Assembly: GCF_009659375.1 (NCBI RefSeq)
Contig: NZ_WJQT01000003.1
Coordinates: forward strand, 62,001 to 126,000
From: Fundicoccus ignavus
Lineage (GTDB): Bacteria; Bacillota; Bacilli; Lactobacillales; Aerococcaceae
Direction: 5' to 3'
Length of the DNA: 64,000 bases
Shown: in pieces, positions 1-8,980 of the stretch
How the letters are laid out: every line of letters starts with the position of its first letter
Position numbering within the stretch: the stretch's first letter is position 1
Program-made: the position numbers and the translations under genes
Notes under the pieces: generated by a model
What the model was told of the DNA's origin: nothing
The model's input: only the letters and a program-made list of their open reading frames with translations
Database searches by the model: none

Positions 1-224
1 TTATGTATTTTGCGATGTTTATAGTGGAATAACCAACGGTCCAAGTGATTGTGGTTGCGACTGACAAGCGTATAATCTCCATTTGTCGCTAGACGATCTT
101 CGGGATATTGATGGGAAACCGGTACATAAACATCAATTTCATGACCGCTTTTTACTTGGCGATCGAATAGTTGTTTAAATAATCCAGATGTCTGGAAATA
201 AGAATTAATATGTAAAATTTTCAC
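1..224 (-). CDS. Glycosyltransferase, GT4-like N-terminus (partial)
   Basis: The reverse strand encodes the first 74 residues of a protein whose remainder lies beyond the left edge. It starts with GTG at 224 behind an AAGGAGC ribosome site (234-240). The opening MKILHINSYF, a Gly/Leu-containing turn and the following GHEIDVYVPV strand are typical of the N-terminal Rossmann half of GT-B glycosyltransferases that build surface polysaccharides. Family assignment rests on this short stretch. Its position beside galE, LCP, flippase and polymerase genes supports a role in cell-wall or capsular glycan synthesis at the cytoplasmic membrane. The acceptor and sugar cannot be told. Confidence 0.6.
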   Translation of the reverse strand, partial: MKILHINSYFQTSGLFKQLFDRQVKSGHEIDVYVPVSHQYPEDRLATNGDYTLVSRNHNHLDRWLFHYKHRKIH

Positions 225-259
225 TGAATAGCTGCTCCTTATAGATTCTTTAACGTCAT

Positions 260-526
260 TTATTCAAAATCTTCAAGTAAAGATTCTAGTTCTAGAACGC
301 GACTTTCCAAATTTTGAATGCGTTCTTCAGTAACTGCTTGTTCAGTAGATTCTTCTTCACTAGTAGGAATACTAAATATTGTGACTGTCAAATAAACAAG
401 TAGGAAGAAAATGACCAACACTCCTACTAAGTAAAACCATCCACTACGATCTAACCGTCGGTCGATTTGTTGGATTTGTTTGGCAATTTCTTGTTCTAGA
501 TTGTTGGTATTTTTAGAGTTTGACAT
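260..526 (-). CDS. Small membrane protein with C-terminal coiled coil
   Basis: An 88-residue protein of unknown function. Residues 1-28 are polar and charged, residues about 31-51 form one hydrophobic helix (WFYLVGVLVIFFLLVYLTV), and the tail (about 60-88) is Glu/Leu-rich with heptad-like spacing, so a short coiled coil outside or beneath the membrane is likely. A good AAGGAG site precedes the ATG at 526. It lies 36 bases upstream of the partial glycosyltransferase and reads the same way, so it may be co-transcribed with the polysaccharide genes. No family is recognised; a scaffold or accessory role is only a guess. Confidence 0.6.
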   Translation of the reverse strand: MSNSKNTNNLEQEIAKQIQQIDRRLDRSGWFYLVGVLVIFFLLVYLTVTIFSIPTSEEESTEQAVTEERIQNLESRVLELESLLEDFE

Positions 527-556
527 GCTCTTTTCTCCTTTTCTAAATAGCGAGGA

Positions 557-1798
557 TTAAATCGCCCATTCGCCATTTCTAAATACTGGAATGACTTTAC
601 CATCTGTTGTTATACCGTCAATATTCATTTCAGCATTTCCGACCATAAAGTCCACATGAACATTAGAGCGGTTTAAGCCGGCTTCTTTTAACTCATCCTG
701 AGACATTTTTGTTCCACCTTGAACTGAAGTAGCGTAAGCTTGTCCAATTGCTAAGTGGTTTGATGCATTCTCATCAAATAAAGTATTGTAGAAAATAATA
801 CCTGATTGTGAGATTGGTGATTGGTGCGGTACTAAAGCAACTTCACCTAAAGAACGTGAACCATCATTGTCTTCTACTAACTTACGTAATGTTTCTTCAC
901 CTTGTTCAGCTTTTACATCAGTGATTTGACCATTTTCGAAGTAGAATGTCATACCGTCAATAACTGTACCACCATAACTTAATGGTTTAGAACTTGTAAT
1001 ATGACCTTCAGCGCGGTTTGCATCTGGAGCAGTAAAGACTTCTTCAGTTGGCATATTCGCAATAAATGCTTCGCCTTTTTCGTTTACGCTTCCAGCACTT
1101 TCCCAAATGTGATTTTTAGGTAAACCAAGTTTTAAGTCGGTGCCAGGTCCAGTATAGTGTAAGTGATCAAATTGAATTTCGTTTAAGAAATGAGCTTTTT
1201 CGTTTAATTTTGCTTCATGCTCGTTCCACGCTTTTACTGGATCCGCTTCGTAAACACGGGTTGTTTTAAAGATTTCATTCCATAGCGCATCAACTTTTTC
1301 TTCAGTAGTAGACAATTCTGGGAAAACTAATTTAGCCCACTCTTGACCAGCACCAGCAACGACTAACCAGCTCACAACGTTAGCTTGAGTCGCAATTCTT
1401 TGTTCTTGTAAAGCTTCAGAAGCAGCTCTTTGAGCAGCACTGATTTTACTTGGATCGATACCACTTAAAGCATTTGGATTACTTGAACGTAATGAAATGC
1501 GTTTTGCACGTTTTGCAATCCAGTCATTTGACTCATCGATTGTATATTGTGGAATATCTGTTAAAGTTTCAACTGATTGATTTTCATAACCAATACGTGT
1601 TAAAGCATCATCAGCCCATGTAACTTTAACTTTCTTAGCACCTGCTTTATAAGCAGTTTCAGCTAATAAACGTACTAAGGGAGCTTGTTCAATATCAGCA
1701 TTGATTAATAAATAATCATCTGCCGCTACTTGGATACCTTTATGAATAATCACATCAGCATATTTTTGTAATAATTGGTCAAAGTTTTCTAAAGTCAT
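557..1798 (-). CDS. pepS: Aminopeptidase, M29 family (AmpS/PepS type)
   Basis: A 413-residue cytoplasmic metallo-aminopeptidase that removes N-terminal residues from peptides. The family's metal-site blocks are visible: NMPTEEVFTAPD, GSRSLGEVALVP, the Glu/His-containing NTLFDENASNHLAIG and the C-terminal HVDFMVG. The length matches the M29 family. The open frame extends 35 codons further upstream, but the start chosen here is the ATG at 1798, because it has an AGAGGT ribosome site and gives the normal MTLENF.. N-terminus; the longer start would run into the flavodoxin gene. It follows the flavodoxin gene by about 30 bases on the same strand and is probably co-transcribed with it. The symbol follows lactic acid bacteria usage and is less sure than the family. 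Confidence 0.88.
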   Translation of the reverse strand: MTLENFDQLLQKYADVIIHKGIQVAADDYLLINADIEQAPLVRLLAETAYKAGAKKVKVTWADDALTRIGYENQSVETLTDIPQYTIDESNDWIAKRAKRISLRSSNPNALSGIDPSKISAAQRAASEALQEQRIATQANVVSWLVVAGAGQEWAKLVFPELSTTEEKVDALWNEIFKTTRVYEADPVKAWNEHEAKLNEKAHFLNEIQFDHLHYTGPGTDLKLGLPKNHIWESAGSVNEKGEAFIANMPTEEVFTAPDANRAEGHITSSKPLSYGGTVIDGMTFYFENGQITDVKAEQGEETLRKLVEDNDGSRSLGEVALVPHQSPISQSGIIFYNTLFDENASNHLAIGQAYATSVQGGTKMSQDELKEAGLNRSNVHVDFMVGNAEMNIDGITTDGKVIPVFRNGEWAI

Positions 1799-1829
1799 AC
1801 AATACCTCTTTCTGTTTTTAAAATAGTTA

Positions 1830-2282
1830 TTATAAATCCGCTGCTTTTTCAGCAATTGAAGCTGCAAGAGCGTGTAAACGCTCAATATCCTCTTCTTCAG
1901 CATTCAGATTAATTTTTACACTTTCTCCACCTTGTGTAGCACCTGTTTTTTTGAATTGATCTTCAAAAAAGTCAATCGCTGCACAGAACACTTCATAAAA
2001 ATCATCACCCGAACCGAACACACCAAAAATCTTATCTGTTAAGTCCAATTCGCCTAATTCTTCATGGAAATCAATCATTTCGTCAGGAAGTACGCCATCC
2101 ACACCGTAAGTGTAACTACCGACAAGACAAATGTCATAATCAAGAAAATCTTCAGCATCTGCTTGCATGACGTCTAAAATTTCAACATTAATATCGTTAG
2201 CCTCTAACTCAGCGGCGACAATCTCAGCCATCTCTTCCGTATTACCTGTTAAGCTGGCGAAAATAATTAATGCATCTGCCAC
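1830..2282 (-). CDS. Flavodoxin
   Basis: A 150-residue acidic flavodoxin, an FMN-binding one-electron carrier. The phosphate-binding loop near the N-terminus (FASLTGNTEEMAE, residues 8-20), the SYTYGVDGVLPDE segment and the FGSGDDFYEVFCAA segment that flanks the isoalloxazine ring are all present. The start is GTG at 2282 with a perfect AAAGGAGG site. The protein is very acidic, as usual for short-chain flavodoxins. The electron donor and acceptor are not evident; neighbours do not suggest a dedicated partner. An extended -10 promoter lies upstream at 2367-2375. Confidence 0.92.
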   Translation of the reverse strand: MADALIIFASLTGNTEEMAEIVAAELEANDINVEILDVMQADAEDFLDYDICLVGSYTYGVDGVLPDEMIDFHEELGELDLTDKIFGVFGSGDDFYEVFCAAIDFFEDQFKKTGATQGGESVKINLNAEEEDIERLHALAASIAEKAADL

Positions 2283-2366
2283 AATTTCGCCTCCTTTACT
2301 TTTAAATTAGTGCCAAAATATACAAAATACTTACGCTCTGCATACTTTTTCACTTTAATCTTTACC

Positions 2367-2375
2367 ATTATAACA
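2367..2375 (-). promoter_or_regulatory. Extended -10 promoter for flavodoxin-pepS
   Basis: On the minus strand this reads TGTTATAAT, an extended -10 (TGn plus TATAAT), about 85 bases upstream of the flavodoxin GTG. No convincing -35 is seen, as is usual for extended -10 promoters. Confidence 0.45.
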
Positions 2376-2487
2376 AAATTAAGACTTGCTTACATTAGAA
2401 AGCACAATATTATATTATCCGGTCATTAATTAAGTGTAATAAAATCCAAAATTTAATATTTCTAATACAAAATCTCTCGCTAAATTA

Positions 2488-2496
2488 TGGTATACT
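2488..2496 (+). promoter_or_regulatory. Extended -10 promoter for galE
   Basis: The sequence TGGTATACT is an extended -10 element (TGn-TATACT), about 50 bases before the galE ATG. No clear -35 box is present. Confidence 0.5.
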
Positions 2497-2544
2497 ACAA
2501 CGTGAATCTTTAAATAATAAATCATTTACTTAGGGGGAACAAAC

Positions 2545-3561
2545 ATGGCGATTTTAGTTACTGGAGGAGCGGGCTATATTGGTAGCCATACCGTAGTCGA
2601 ATTATTGAATTTAAATCAAGAAGTCATTATTGTTGATAACTTTTATAATAGTAAACCAGAAGTATTAGAAAGAATTAAGAAGATATCAGGCAAAACATTT
2701 AAATTTTATGAAGCTGATATACTAGATCGAGTTAAAATGGCGGAAATTTTTGAGGAAAATACTGTAGAATCAGTTATTCATTTTGCTGGTTACAAAGCAG
2801 TAGGGGAATCTGTCGAAAAACCGTTGATGTATTACCATAATAATATAGAAGGAACCGTTGCTTTGTTAGAAGAAATGAATAAAGCAAATGTGAAAAGTAT
2901 TGTGTTCAGTTCATCAGCAACAGTCTATGGTACTGAGAACGTGGCACCATTTTTAGAAGAAATGCCAACGGATACTTCAAACAATCCTTATGGATATACA
3001 AAAGTTGTGATTGAACACATGTTGAAAGACTTATCAGTGGCCGATTCTGATTGGTCTGTGACTTTACTACGTTACTTTAATCCAATTGGAGCCCATGCGT
3101 CAGGTAGAATTGGAGAAGATCCACAAGGAATTCCAAATAACCTAATGCCTTATGTGACTCAAGTAGCCATCGGTAAACGTGAAAAATTAAGTGTATTTGG
3201 TAACGATTATGATACACATGATGGAACTGGCGTAAGAGACTATATTCATGTGGTTGACTTAGCTTTAGGCCACATTAAAGCCTTAGAGCACAATAAAGCA
3301 AATAAAGGTGTGGGCGTCTTTAACTTAGGGACAGGTATTGGCTACAGCGTTCTTGATTTAGTAAAAGCTTTTGAAGAAGCTAACGATATTGAAATAAAGT
3401 ACGAAATAGTAGATAGAAGACCTGGAGATAATGATATTGCATATGCAGATGCTAATCATGCAAAAAATGAACTAGGTTGGGTGGCTACACGTAATTTAGT
3501 GGATATGTGTCGTGATTCTTGGAACTGGCAATCGAATAACCCTAAGGGCTATGACCAATAG
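2545..3561 (+). CDS. galE: UDP-glucose 4-epimerase
   Basis: A 338-residue short-chain dehydrogenase-type epimerase interconverting UDP-glucose and UDP-galactose in the cytoplasm. The NAD-binding loop GGAGYIGS (residues 7-14), the Ser124-Tyr149-x3-Lys153 catalytic triad (FSSSATVYG and PYGYTK) and the C-terminal RPGDNDIAYAD block define GalE. Length is normal. An AGGGGGA ribosome site precedes the ATG. It opens the plus-strand polysaccharide gene set, so here it may mainly supply UDP-galactose for glycan synthesis. It also completes galactose use with galK and galM about 58 kb away; no galT is in the window. Confidence 0.95.
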   Translation: MAILVTGGAGYIGSHTVVELLNLNQEVIIVDNFYNSKPEVLERIKKISGKTFKFYEADILDRVKMAEIFEENTVESVIHFAGYKAVGESVEKPLMYYHNNIEGTVALLEEMNKANVKSIVFSSSATVYGTENVAPFLEEMPTDTSNNPYGYTKVVIEHMLKDLSVADSDWSVTLLRYFNPIGAHASGRIGEDPQGIPNNLMPYVTQVAIGKREKLSVFGNDYDTHDGTGVRDYIHVVDLALGHIKALEHNKANKGVGVFNLGTGIGYSVLDLVKAFEEANDIEIKYEIVDRRPGDNDIAYADANHAKNELGWVATRNLVDMCRDSWNWQSNNPKGYDQ

Positions 3562-3583
3562 TTGGAAAGGGTAGGTTTGCTTA

Positions 3584-4555
3584 GTGAGAAGAAAAGATAT
3601 ACATTCCAGTTCATCGTTAACTACACTTAAGAAACAAAAACCAAAGCGTTTTTTGACGAAACGTATTTTGAGTTTATTTATTATTATGATAATTGGTGTA
3701 GCAATTTTCTTCTACTTATTTACACTCTATCATGATATTGGTGAAGCTTACCGAACATCAGTAGAGGATGTATCACTTAAAGAGACCGATACTCCGATAG
3801 ATTCGCCAATCAATCATCATGAGACAGTGACTTTTTTAATCGTTGGTGTTGACTATGGACACGCTGGAAGATTAGATGAGAAGAGGGCTAATGTGATTAC
3901 AACGTTAACCATTAATCCATCGAAGAAACAAAGCATACAAGTTAATGTGTCAAGATTGTTGAAAGATACTCAGCAAGATGTTACACTAAGCCACGTCTAT
4001 AAAAACGGCAATGTAATGGAAATAAAGCAATCAGTTGAAGAGTTGTTGCAAATTCCAATTCATCATACAGTAAAGATTGAATTATCAGAATTACGACCAC
4101 TACTTGATCAATTAGGTGGTTTAAAAGTGAAGATTGAGTCCCCAATACAAATAGGTGATCAAACTTATGCCGCCAATCAAGAAGTACAGATGAGTAGTCG
4201 CGAAGTCATGTTATATATGCAAGCTCAAACAGATGAGTCTGAATGGGAACACAGTAAACGAGAGACTCAAGTTTTAGAACAAATTAGTATCGCATTGTTT
4301 GATAAGTTTTCAAATGTTAGCCGCATTACCGAATTAGCTGCAACATTAAATGAGGCAGAGTCTTGGTTAATTACTGATTTGAAGTATGAAACATTTTTCA
4401 ATTTTATAAGAGAAAACTATATTAAAAACCTAGACCAACGTTCAGTTATAAGTTTACGTGGTGATTATCAAGCCGATGAGTCACCTTGGGAAAAAATAAA
4501 TGAACAGTGGTTAGATCGAACACGATCAGATTTACAAGAGCTAGTAGGCCAGTGA
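3584..4555 (+). CDS. LytR-CpsA-Psr (LCP)-like protein lacking conserved catalytic residues
   Basis: A 323-residue membrane-anchored protein: basic cytoplasmic tail, one transmembrane helix at about 28-48, then an extracellular LCP-like domain. Compared with the neighbouring canonical LCP, it keeps the first Asp (D90) and two Arg (R101, R124), but the Asp of RSDT is Asn (KRANV), the PRD Asp is Leu, and the downstream FARMRY arginines are Gln (YMQAQT); the VGRQ arginine appears to be Lys. LCP enzymes transfer glycan polymers from lipid carrier to peptidoglycan using these residues, so this copy is probably not an active ligase. GTG start at 3584, 22 bases after galE and 44 before the second LCP gene; probably one operon. 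Confidence 0.75.
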   Translation: MRRKDIHSSSSLTTLKKQKPKRFLTKRILSLFIIMIIGVAIFFYLFTLYHDIGEAYRTSVEDVSLKETDTPIDSPINHHETVTFLIVGVDYGHAGRLDEKRANVITTLTINPSKKQSIQVNVSRLLKDTQQDVTLSHVYKNGNVMEIKQSVEELLQIPIHHTVKIELSELRPLLDQLGGLKVKIESPIQIGDQTYAANQEVQMSSREVMLYMQAQTDESEWEHSKRETQVLEQISIALFDKFSNVSRITELAATLNEAESWLITDLKYETFFNFIRENYIKNLDQRSVISLRGDYQADESPWEKINEQWLDRTRSDLQELVGQ

Positions 4556-4599
4556 TTCCATATTGTCGTTTGTACTAGGTAGGGAAGTGAAGGCACCAC

Positions 4600-5988
4600 A
4601 TGAAGAAATATTTTACAAACGCAGAAGGAAACTTTAGTTATTGGAAGCTAATCCGTAATATCTTAGTGCTGTTAGTATTAATAACAGCCGCAGTAGCTGG
4701 TAAAGCAGTGAATGATATTAATGAGACACTTAATAATGTTTCACAAGATGTCGAAATAAAAAGTATCCGTCAAACTAAAGTTGACATTGCCGAAGGTGAT
4801 CCAATAAATGTGTTATTAATTGGTACTGACGGTTCGGTTGAAAGAACGGAAAATAATGGTGATGTAAGTCGATCTGATACGCTGATACTAGTTTCCTTAA
4901 ATCCACAAACAAAAAGTACAAAATTATTGAGTATACCTCGTGATGCAATGACTTTAATTGACGGTGTAGACACACCAGATAAAATTAATCATGCTTATGC
5001 ATATGGTGGTGCTCAATTAACGATTGAAACAGTTCAAGATTTTTTAGATGTACCGATTGATTATTATGCAGTCATCAATATGGACGGTCTAACCGAATTG
5101 ATTGATGCGATTGGTGGTATTGAAGTAACAAGTCCATTGACTTTTGAATACCGCGGAACAGGATTTGTCGAAGGAGAAACTCGAGAGGTAAATGGATTAA
5201 AAGCGATGAACTTTGCTAGAATGCGTTACGACGATCCAGAGGGAGAAGTTGGTCGCCAAAATCGTCAAAAGATTGTGATTAAAGCAGTCATTGATAAGGT
5301 ATTATCATTAGATACTTTAACGACTTACCCTGAAATATTAAAAGTAGTGGCGTCGAATGTTCAAACAAATGTTGATTTAACAAATGCAGTAAGTATCGCG
5401 CAAGATTATATTCCAGCTTTAGAGAATATTAGTTCAATTTCCTTTGAATCGCTTGAAGATATGTATTTAGATGAGATATTCTATTTCTATATTCCATTAA
5501 ATTCACGCGTCAAGGTTGCGAACGAGATACGCCAGCACTCAGGTCTAGCTCCAATAGGATTTGCGGATTTGATTGATCCAATTGGTGAGAACGGATCAAA
5601 TGCGACAAAAACATTATCTATTGTTTTAAATCAGTATCCAAGCGGTTTAACCAGTGAGCAATTAGCGGAACTTCAAAGTTCTCAAGATTCCTTACAATCG
5701 ATTCGTGAAAATGAATATAATACGGTTCCTGTTGCACCTACTTATCCAGAATCGAGTTACGTGCCACCGACATCTTCTGTGCCAGAAGTGCCGAATCCAG
5801 AGCCATCTCAGCCAGTTGAACCTGTGGAACCAATCGAACCAATCGAACCAATTGAACCACCTGTTGAATCAGAAGTTCCAAATTTACCTGAGCCGCCTGT
5901 GGAACCAGAAGTTCCTCAAGTGCCGAGTGAATCTGTAACTCCACCGACTGCGCCTGAAGCTAACACCGCTCCACCGGCAACGGAGTAA
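4600..5988 (+). CDS. LCP-family glycopolymer-peptidoglycan ligase with Pro/Glu-rich tail
   Basis: A 462-residue protein with a transmembrane helix at about 18-36 and an extracellular LCP domain. All hallmark residues are present: D77 in LIGTDG, R91 and D93 in SRSDT, R114 in SIPRD, R207/R209 in FARMRY and R219 in VGRQ. This family moves wall teichoic acid or capsule from undecaprenyl phosphate to peptidoglycan. Residues about 370-462 form a low-complexity tail of repeated PVEP/PIEP units that probably spans the wall. It follows the degenerate LCP and ends in a hairpin at 6006-6058. It could act as the ligase for the polysaccharide made by the genes downstream. Confidence 0.88.
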   Translation: MKKYFTNAEGNFSYWKLIRNILVLLVLITAAVAGKAVNDINETLNNVSQDVEIKSIRQTKVDIAEGDPINVLLIGTDGSVERTENNGDVSRSDTLILVSLNPQTKSTKLLSIPRDAMTLIDGVDTPDKINHAYAYGGAQLTIETVQDFLDVPIDYYAVINMDGLTELIDAIGGIEVTSPLTFEYRGTGFVEGETREVNGLKAMNFARMRYDDPEGEVGRQNRQKIVIKAVIDKVLSLDTLTTYPEILKVVASNVQTNVDLTNAVSIAQDYIPALENISSISFESLEDMYLDEIFYFYIPLNSRVKVANEIRQHSGLAPIGFADLIDPIGENGSNATKTLSIVLNQYPSGLTSEQLAELQSSQDSLQSIRENEYNTVPVAPTYPESSYVPPTSSVPEVPNPEPSQPVEPVEPIEPIEPIEPPVESEVPNLPEPPVEPEVPQVPSESVTPPTAPEANTAPPATE

Positions 5989-6005
5989 TTTAAGAATCAG
6001 AAAAC

Positions 6006-6058
6006 AATATCCACTTACTAACATTTAGCGATATTAAATGTTAGAAGTGGATATTTTG
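6006..6058 (+). terminator. Terminator of galE-LCP operon
   Basis: An inverted repeat of about 21 bp (AATATCCACTT..ACATTTA against TAAATGTTAG.AGTGGATATT, one bulged base) with a 7-base loop follows the LCP gene by 17 bases. The T-tract is short (ATATTTTGT). Confidence 0.65.
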
Positions 6059-6110
6059 TCGCATTGCCCATTAATACCATTGAGGACACCGTGGTTAAAT
6101 AGGCTGATTA

Positions 6111-6119
6111 TGGTATAAT
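6111..6119 (+). promoter_or_regulatory. Extended -10 promoter for the flippase operon
   Basis: TGGTATAAT is a perfect -10 with the TGn extension, about 80 bases upstream of the flippase ATG and just after the preceding terminator. No good -35 at 17 bp. Confidence 0.55.
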
Positions 6120-6198
6120 TGTACAAATTATGTCATACTTTTCGTAGTTAAGAGATAACTAGCTATCGACTATAAGTTGATATAGATAGGAGAACTTT

Positions 6199-7605
6199 AT
6201 GAAACATTTTTTAAAAAGGTTGATGGGTTTTAGTTTAGGGCCAATTTTAGGAGCAGTCATCTCCTTAATACAGATACCGATTCTAACGACCTTACTTTCA
6301 GAAGCAGAATATGGTATTTCAACGCTTTTTAGTACATTAATTGTTAACATACCTAATTTTTTGTATATCGGATTAGATCAAAGTTATACGAGAGAATATA
6401 ATCGTTATAAAGATAAACAAAATTTATTTCAACAGGCAGCTTTTTTACCGATGATTGTCGGGATTTTAATGTTTATGGTAACCATTATGTTTGCTAGTCC
6501 CATATCAAATTGGTTGTTTGATAGTCCAGAGTATACTTATATTGTTTGGTTAAGTGGCGTATGGGTGCTTGCTACAGTTATTGAACGTTTTATTTTATTA
6601 ACGATTCGAATGGAAGAAAAAGCAATCGAGTATTCAAAATACACGGTATTATTGAAAATTAATGTCTTTATCGTGTCAATTCTATTAATATTATTTGGCA
6701 TGAGAGATTTTAGAGTTGTCGTATTTGGCTTAATATTCGGACAATTACTGGGTGATGCCATTTTATTTTATAACTATCGTTCATTCTTGAATGTAAGTCA
6801 GTTTAAATTAGATCCAAAGTTACTAAAAACGATGTTATTTTTTGGTATTCCACTCATGTTATCAGCGTCTTTAAATTCAATACTAAATTCAGTAGATACC
6901 ACGATGCTAAGAAATTATAGTACGTTAAGTGAGTTGGGTGTCTATGGTGGTGCTATGAAAATAGTGAGTATTATCGGAATATTAAAAACTGCATTTGCAA
7001 GTTTCTGGGTTCCGACTGCGTACCGTTGGTATGAAGAAGATAAAGATATTAAACACTTTAAATTTATTAGTGACGCTTTGTTATTTATTTTAACAGCTAT
7101 TTTCTTTGGCTTACTGGTATTCAGACCGATTGTGATGTTGTTCGTGGGCTATGAAGGTTCTAAATATTTGATTGGACTCTTAAGTTTCCCACATTTAATG
7201 TACGCTTTATCCGAAACAACAACATTGGGAATTGTTTTCTCAAGGAAAACATATTTGAATATATTTGTTAGTTTAGCTGCCTTGGTACCAAGTTTGTTAA
7301 TCAATTATTTGTTAACTCCACAATATGGTGCAATTGGTGCGGCTTTTGCATCGTGTGGTTCATACATTATGTTATATCTATCAAGAACTTATTTCTCAAA
7401 TCGTACTGGATTTGGTTTTAGTCAACGCAAACAAATTTTAACAATTATTTTAATGACAATTGCAGCTGGTTTAAATGCTTTTGACATTCAATATCGTGTC
7501 GGAATTACGTTTGCAATCGGCTTAATCTGTTTAGTTATTCAATGGGGAACAGTCACAGACATGCTAGCAATTAAACAAAATCCGAATGAGTGGGATTTCA
7601 CTTAA
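6199..7605 (+). CDS. Polysaccharide flippase (Wzx-like, MOP superfamily)
   Basis: A 468-residue integral membrane protein with about 12-14 hydrophobic helices. The N-terminal segment (FLKRLMGFSLGPILGAVISLIQIPILTTLLSEAEYGISTLFSTL) is typical of the MOP-exporter oligosaccharide flippases, which move undecaprenyl-linked repeat units across the membrane. Family members are commonly 400-500 residues. It starts at ATG 6199 behind a TAGGAGA site and is followed directly by a Wzy-like polymerase, a Wzz-like protein and a glycosyltransferase, so Wzx/Wzy-dependent assembly is the natural reading. The repeat unit transported is unknown. Confidence 0.85.
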   Translation: MKHFLKRLMGFSLGPILGAVISLIQIPILTTLLSEAEYGISTLFSTLIVNIPNFLYIGLDQSYTREYNRYKDKQNLFQQAAFLPMIVGILMFMVTIMFASPISNWLFDSPEYTYIVWLSGVWVLATVIERFILLTIRMEEKAIEYSKYTVLLKINVFIVSILLILFGMRDFRVVVFGLIFGQLLGDAILFYNYRSFLNVSQFKLDPKLLKTMLFFGIPLMLSASLNSILNSVDTTMLRNYSTLSELGVYGGAMKIVSIIGILKTAFASFWVPTAYRWYEEDKDIKHFKFISDALLFILTAIFFGLLVFRPIVMLFVGYEGSKYLIGLLSFPHLMYALSETTTLGIVFSRKTYLNIFVSLAALVPSLLINYLLTPQYGAIGAAFASCGSYIMLYLSRTYFSNRTGFGFSQRKQILTIILMTIAAGLNAFDIQYRVGITFAIGLICLVIQWGTVTDMLAIKQNPNEWDFT

Positions 7606-7630
7606 TATTAAAGAAAGGATAGGTCGACAA

Positions 7631-8980
7631 ATGTACGTCTATTTATTGATACTAGTGTGTAGCGTATTTCTAGGTACTGAAATATTTGCTATTCAAACAC
7701 CAGTTGCTCAAGTGACGATTTATCGAATATTTGCGCTCTGTACGATTCCCTTATTAATTTATCAAGTGACGCGTCCTAAACAACAATTAAAAGTTTTAGC
7801 GAATAGTACCGCGACAAACGTACTGGTCTGTTTTATTACTTGGTGGATTTTAGCCTCGTCTTCTATACTGTGGGCGGTGAGTTTAAAAGGCTGGTTCCAA
7901 CATTTATTTTTAATGTCTATTGGCATGTCTGGAATTATTGCTTTGTACTTTTGGGTAAATGATTTGTATACATGGAAAAGATTACTGTCAGCGGCCTGGG
8001 TTAGTTCAACTGGCTTAGTTGTTTGGGGCTTTTTCGAAATACTTACGAACGTCTATGTATTTGCTGATTTAAATAAATTAGATAAGTATCATACTTTTAC
8101 GTCGCAACCCGGAACGAGAATTCCGATTACTCATTTTGAAAACCAGAATGACTTTGCGACAATGTTATTAGCTTACATAGCAATGTGCTTAATTATGTAT
8201 TATTACAGTCGTTCTAATGTGAGAAGAATAATCTATGCGCTTAGTTTTATGGCGGCGAGCTATCTCATTTATCGCAGTGGATCAAGGTTATCATTAATCT
8301 GTCTGTTTATTTTTATTATTATTCACGCTTTTAGTTATATACGTCTAGATTTCAAAATTAAACATTATCTTATGCTTGGCTTAACTGCAGTTGTAGGTGT
8401 TAGTAGCATCTTGTGGTTGAAACCATCATTAATTACTAAAGTAACGGACTTGTTTTACTTTGGTCATCAGTATCAACAATTATCTGGAGATACTGTAAGA
8501 ATGAATTTGTGGCGGAATGGGTTACTCTTTTTGGGTGAAACATTTGGACTAGGTGTAGGATTAGGTAATGTTGAGACGTGGATGCTAGAAAATGCTTTTT
8601 GGACAACTGATGGACAACAACTAATTGTCAATATGCATAATTGGTGGTTGGAAATATTAGTAGGTCATGGACTCATCGCATTTTTGGTTTATGTATTAGC
8701 TTATGGATTGTTACTCATTAGGCTTTATCAGTTTGCGTTACGTTCAAGTAAAGCGAGCGCACGTTCAGCTCATGTACTGTTTAGTTTTATGATTATATTT
8801 ATATTCGCAAGTATAACAAGTGCCAATAATATGTTAATTGAATGGCATTGGTTATTTTTTGGATTAATTATTAGTTTTGTAAAATGTTGTGAGCTTAAAA
8901 GAAACGTCAGTGACAAAAAGGTAGTTGGAAAACTATCTGGATATTATGTAAATAAATGGAAAGAGAAGGTATATCTATGA
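7631..8980 (+). CDS. O-antigen ligase/polymerase-like membrane protein (Wzy-like)
   Basis: A 449-residue protein with roughly 10-12 transmembrane helices and a larger extracytoplasmic loop near residues 275-340 (LSGDTVRMNLWRNGLLFLGE, then HNWWLEILVGHG), the pattern of the O-antigen ligase/polymerase domain. Such proteins polymerise flipped repeat units or attach them to carriers. An ATG at 7586 is in frame and overlaps the flippase gene, but it lacks a ribosome site; the ATG at 7631 has AAAGGA upstream and is preferred. The stop overlaps the next gene's ATG (ATGA), so translational coupling is likely. Ligase versus polymerase cannot be settled from sequence alone; the absence of LPS favours polymerase. 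Confidence 0.78.
   Translation: MYVYLLILVCSVFLGTEIFAIQTPVAQVTIYRIFALCTIPLLIYQVTRPKQQLKVLANSTATNVLVCFITWWILASSSILWAVSLKGWFQHLFLMSIGMSGIIALYFWVNDLYTWKRLLSAAWVSSTGLVVWGFFEILTNVYVFADLNKLDKYHTFTSQPGTRIPITHFENQNDFATMLLAYIAMCLIMYYYSRSNVRRIIYALSFMAASYLIYRSGSRLSLICLFIFIIIHAFSYIRLDFKIKHYLMLGLTAVVGVSSILWLKPSLITKVTDLFYFGHQYQQLSGDTVRMNLWRNGLLFLGETFGLGVGLGNVETWMLENAFWTTDGQQLIVNMHNWWLEILVGHGLIAFLVYVLAYGLLLIRLYQFALRSSKASARSAHVLFSFMIIFIFASITSANNMLIEWHWLFFGLIISFVKCCELKRNVSDKKVVGKLSGYYVNKWKEKVYL

Noticed and set aside
5705-5944. Frames on both strands over the LCP Pro/Glu tail
   Set aside because: They arise from the repetitive GAACCA-type codons of the tail; the LCP frame itself is continuous and ends at a normal stop and terminator.
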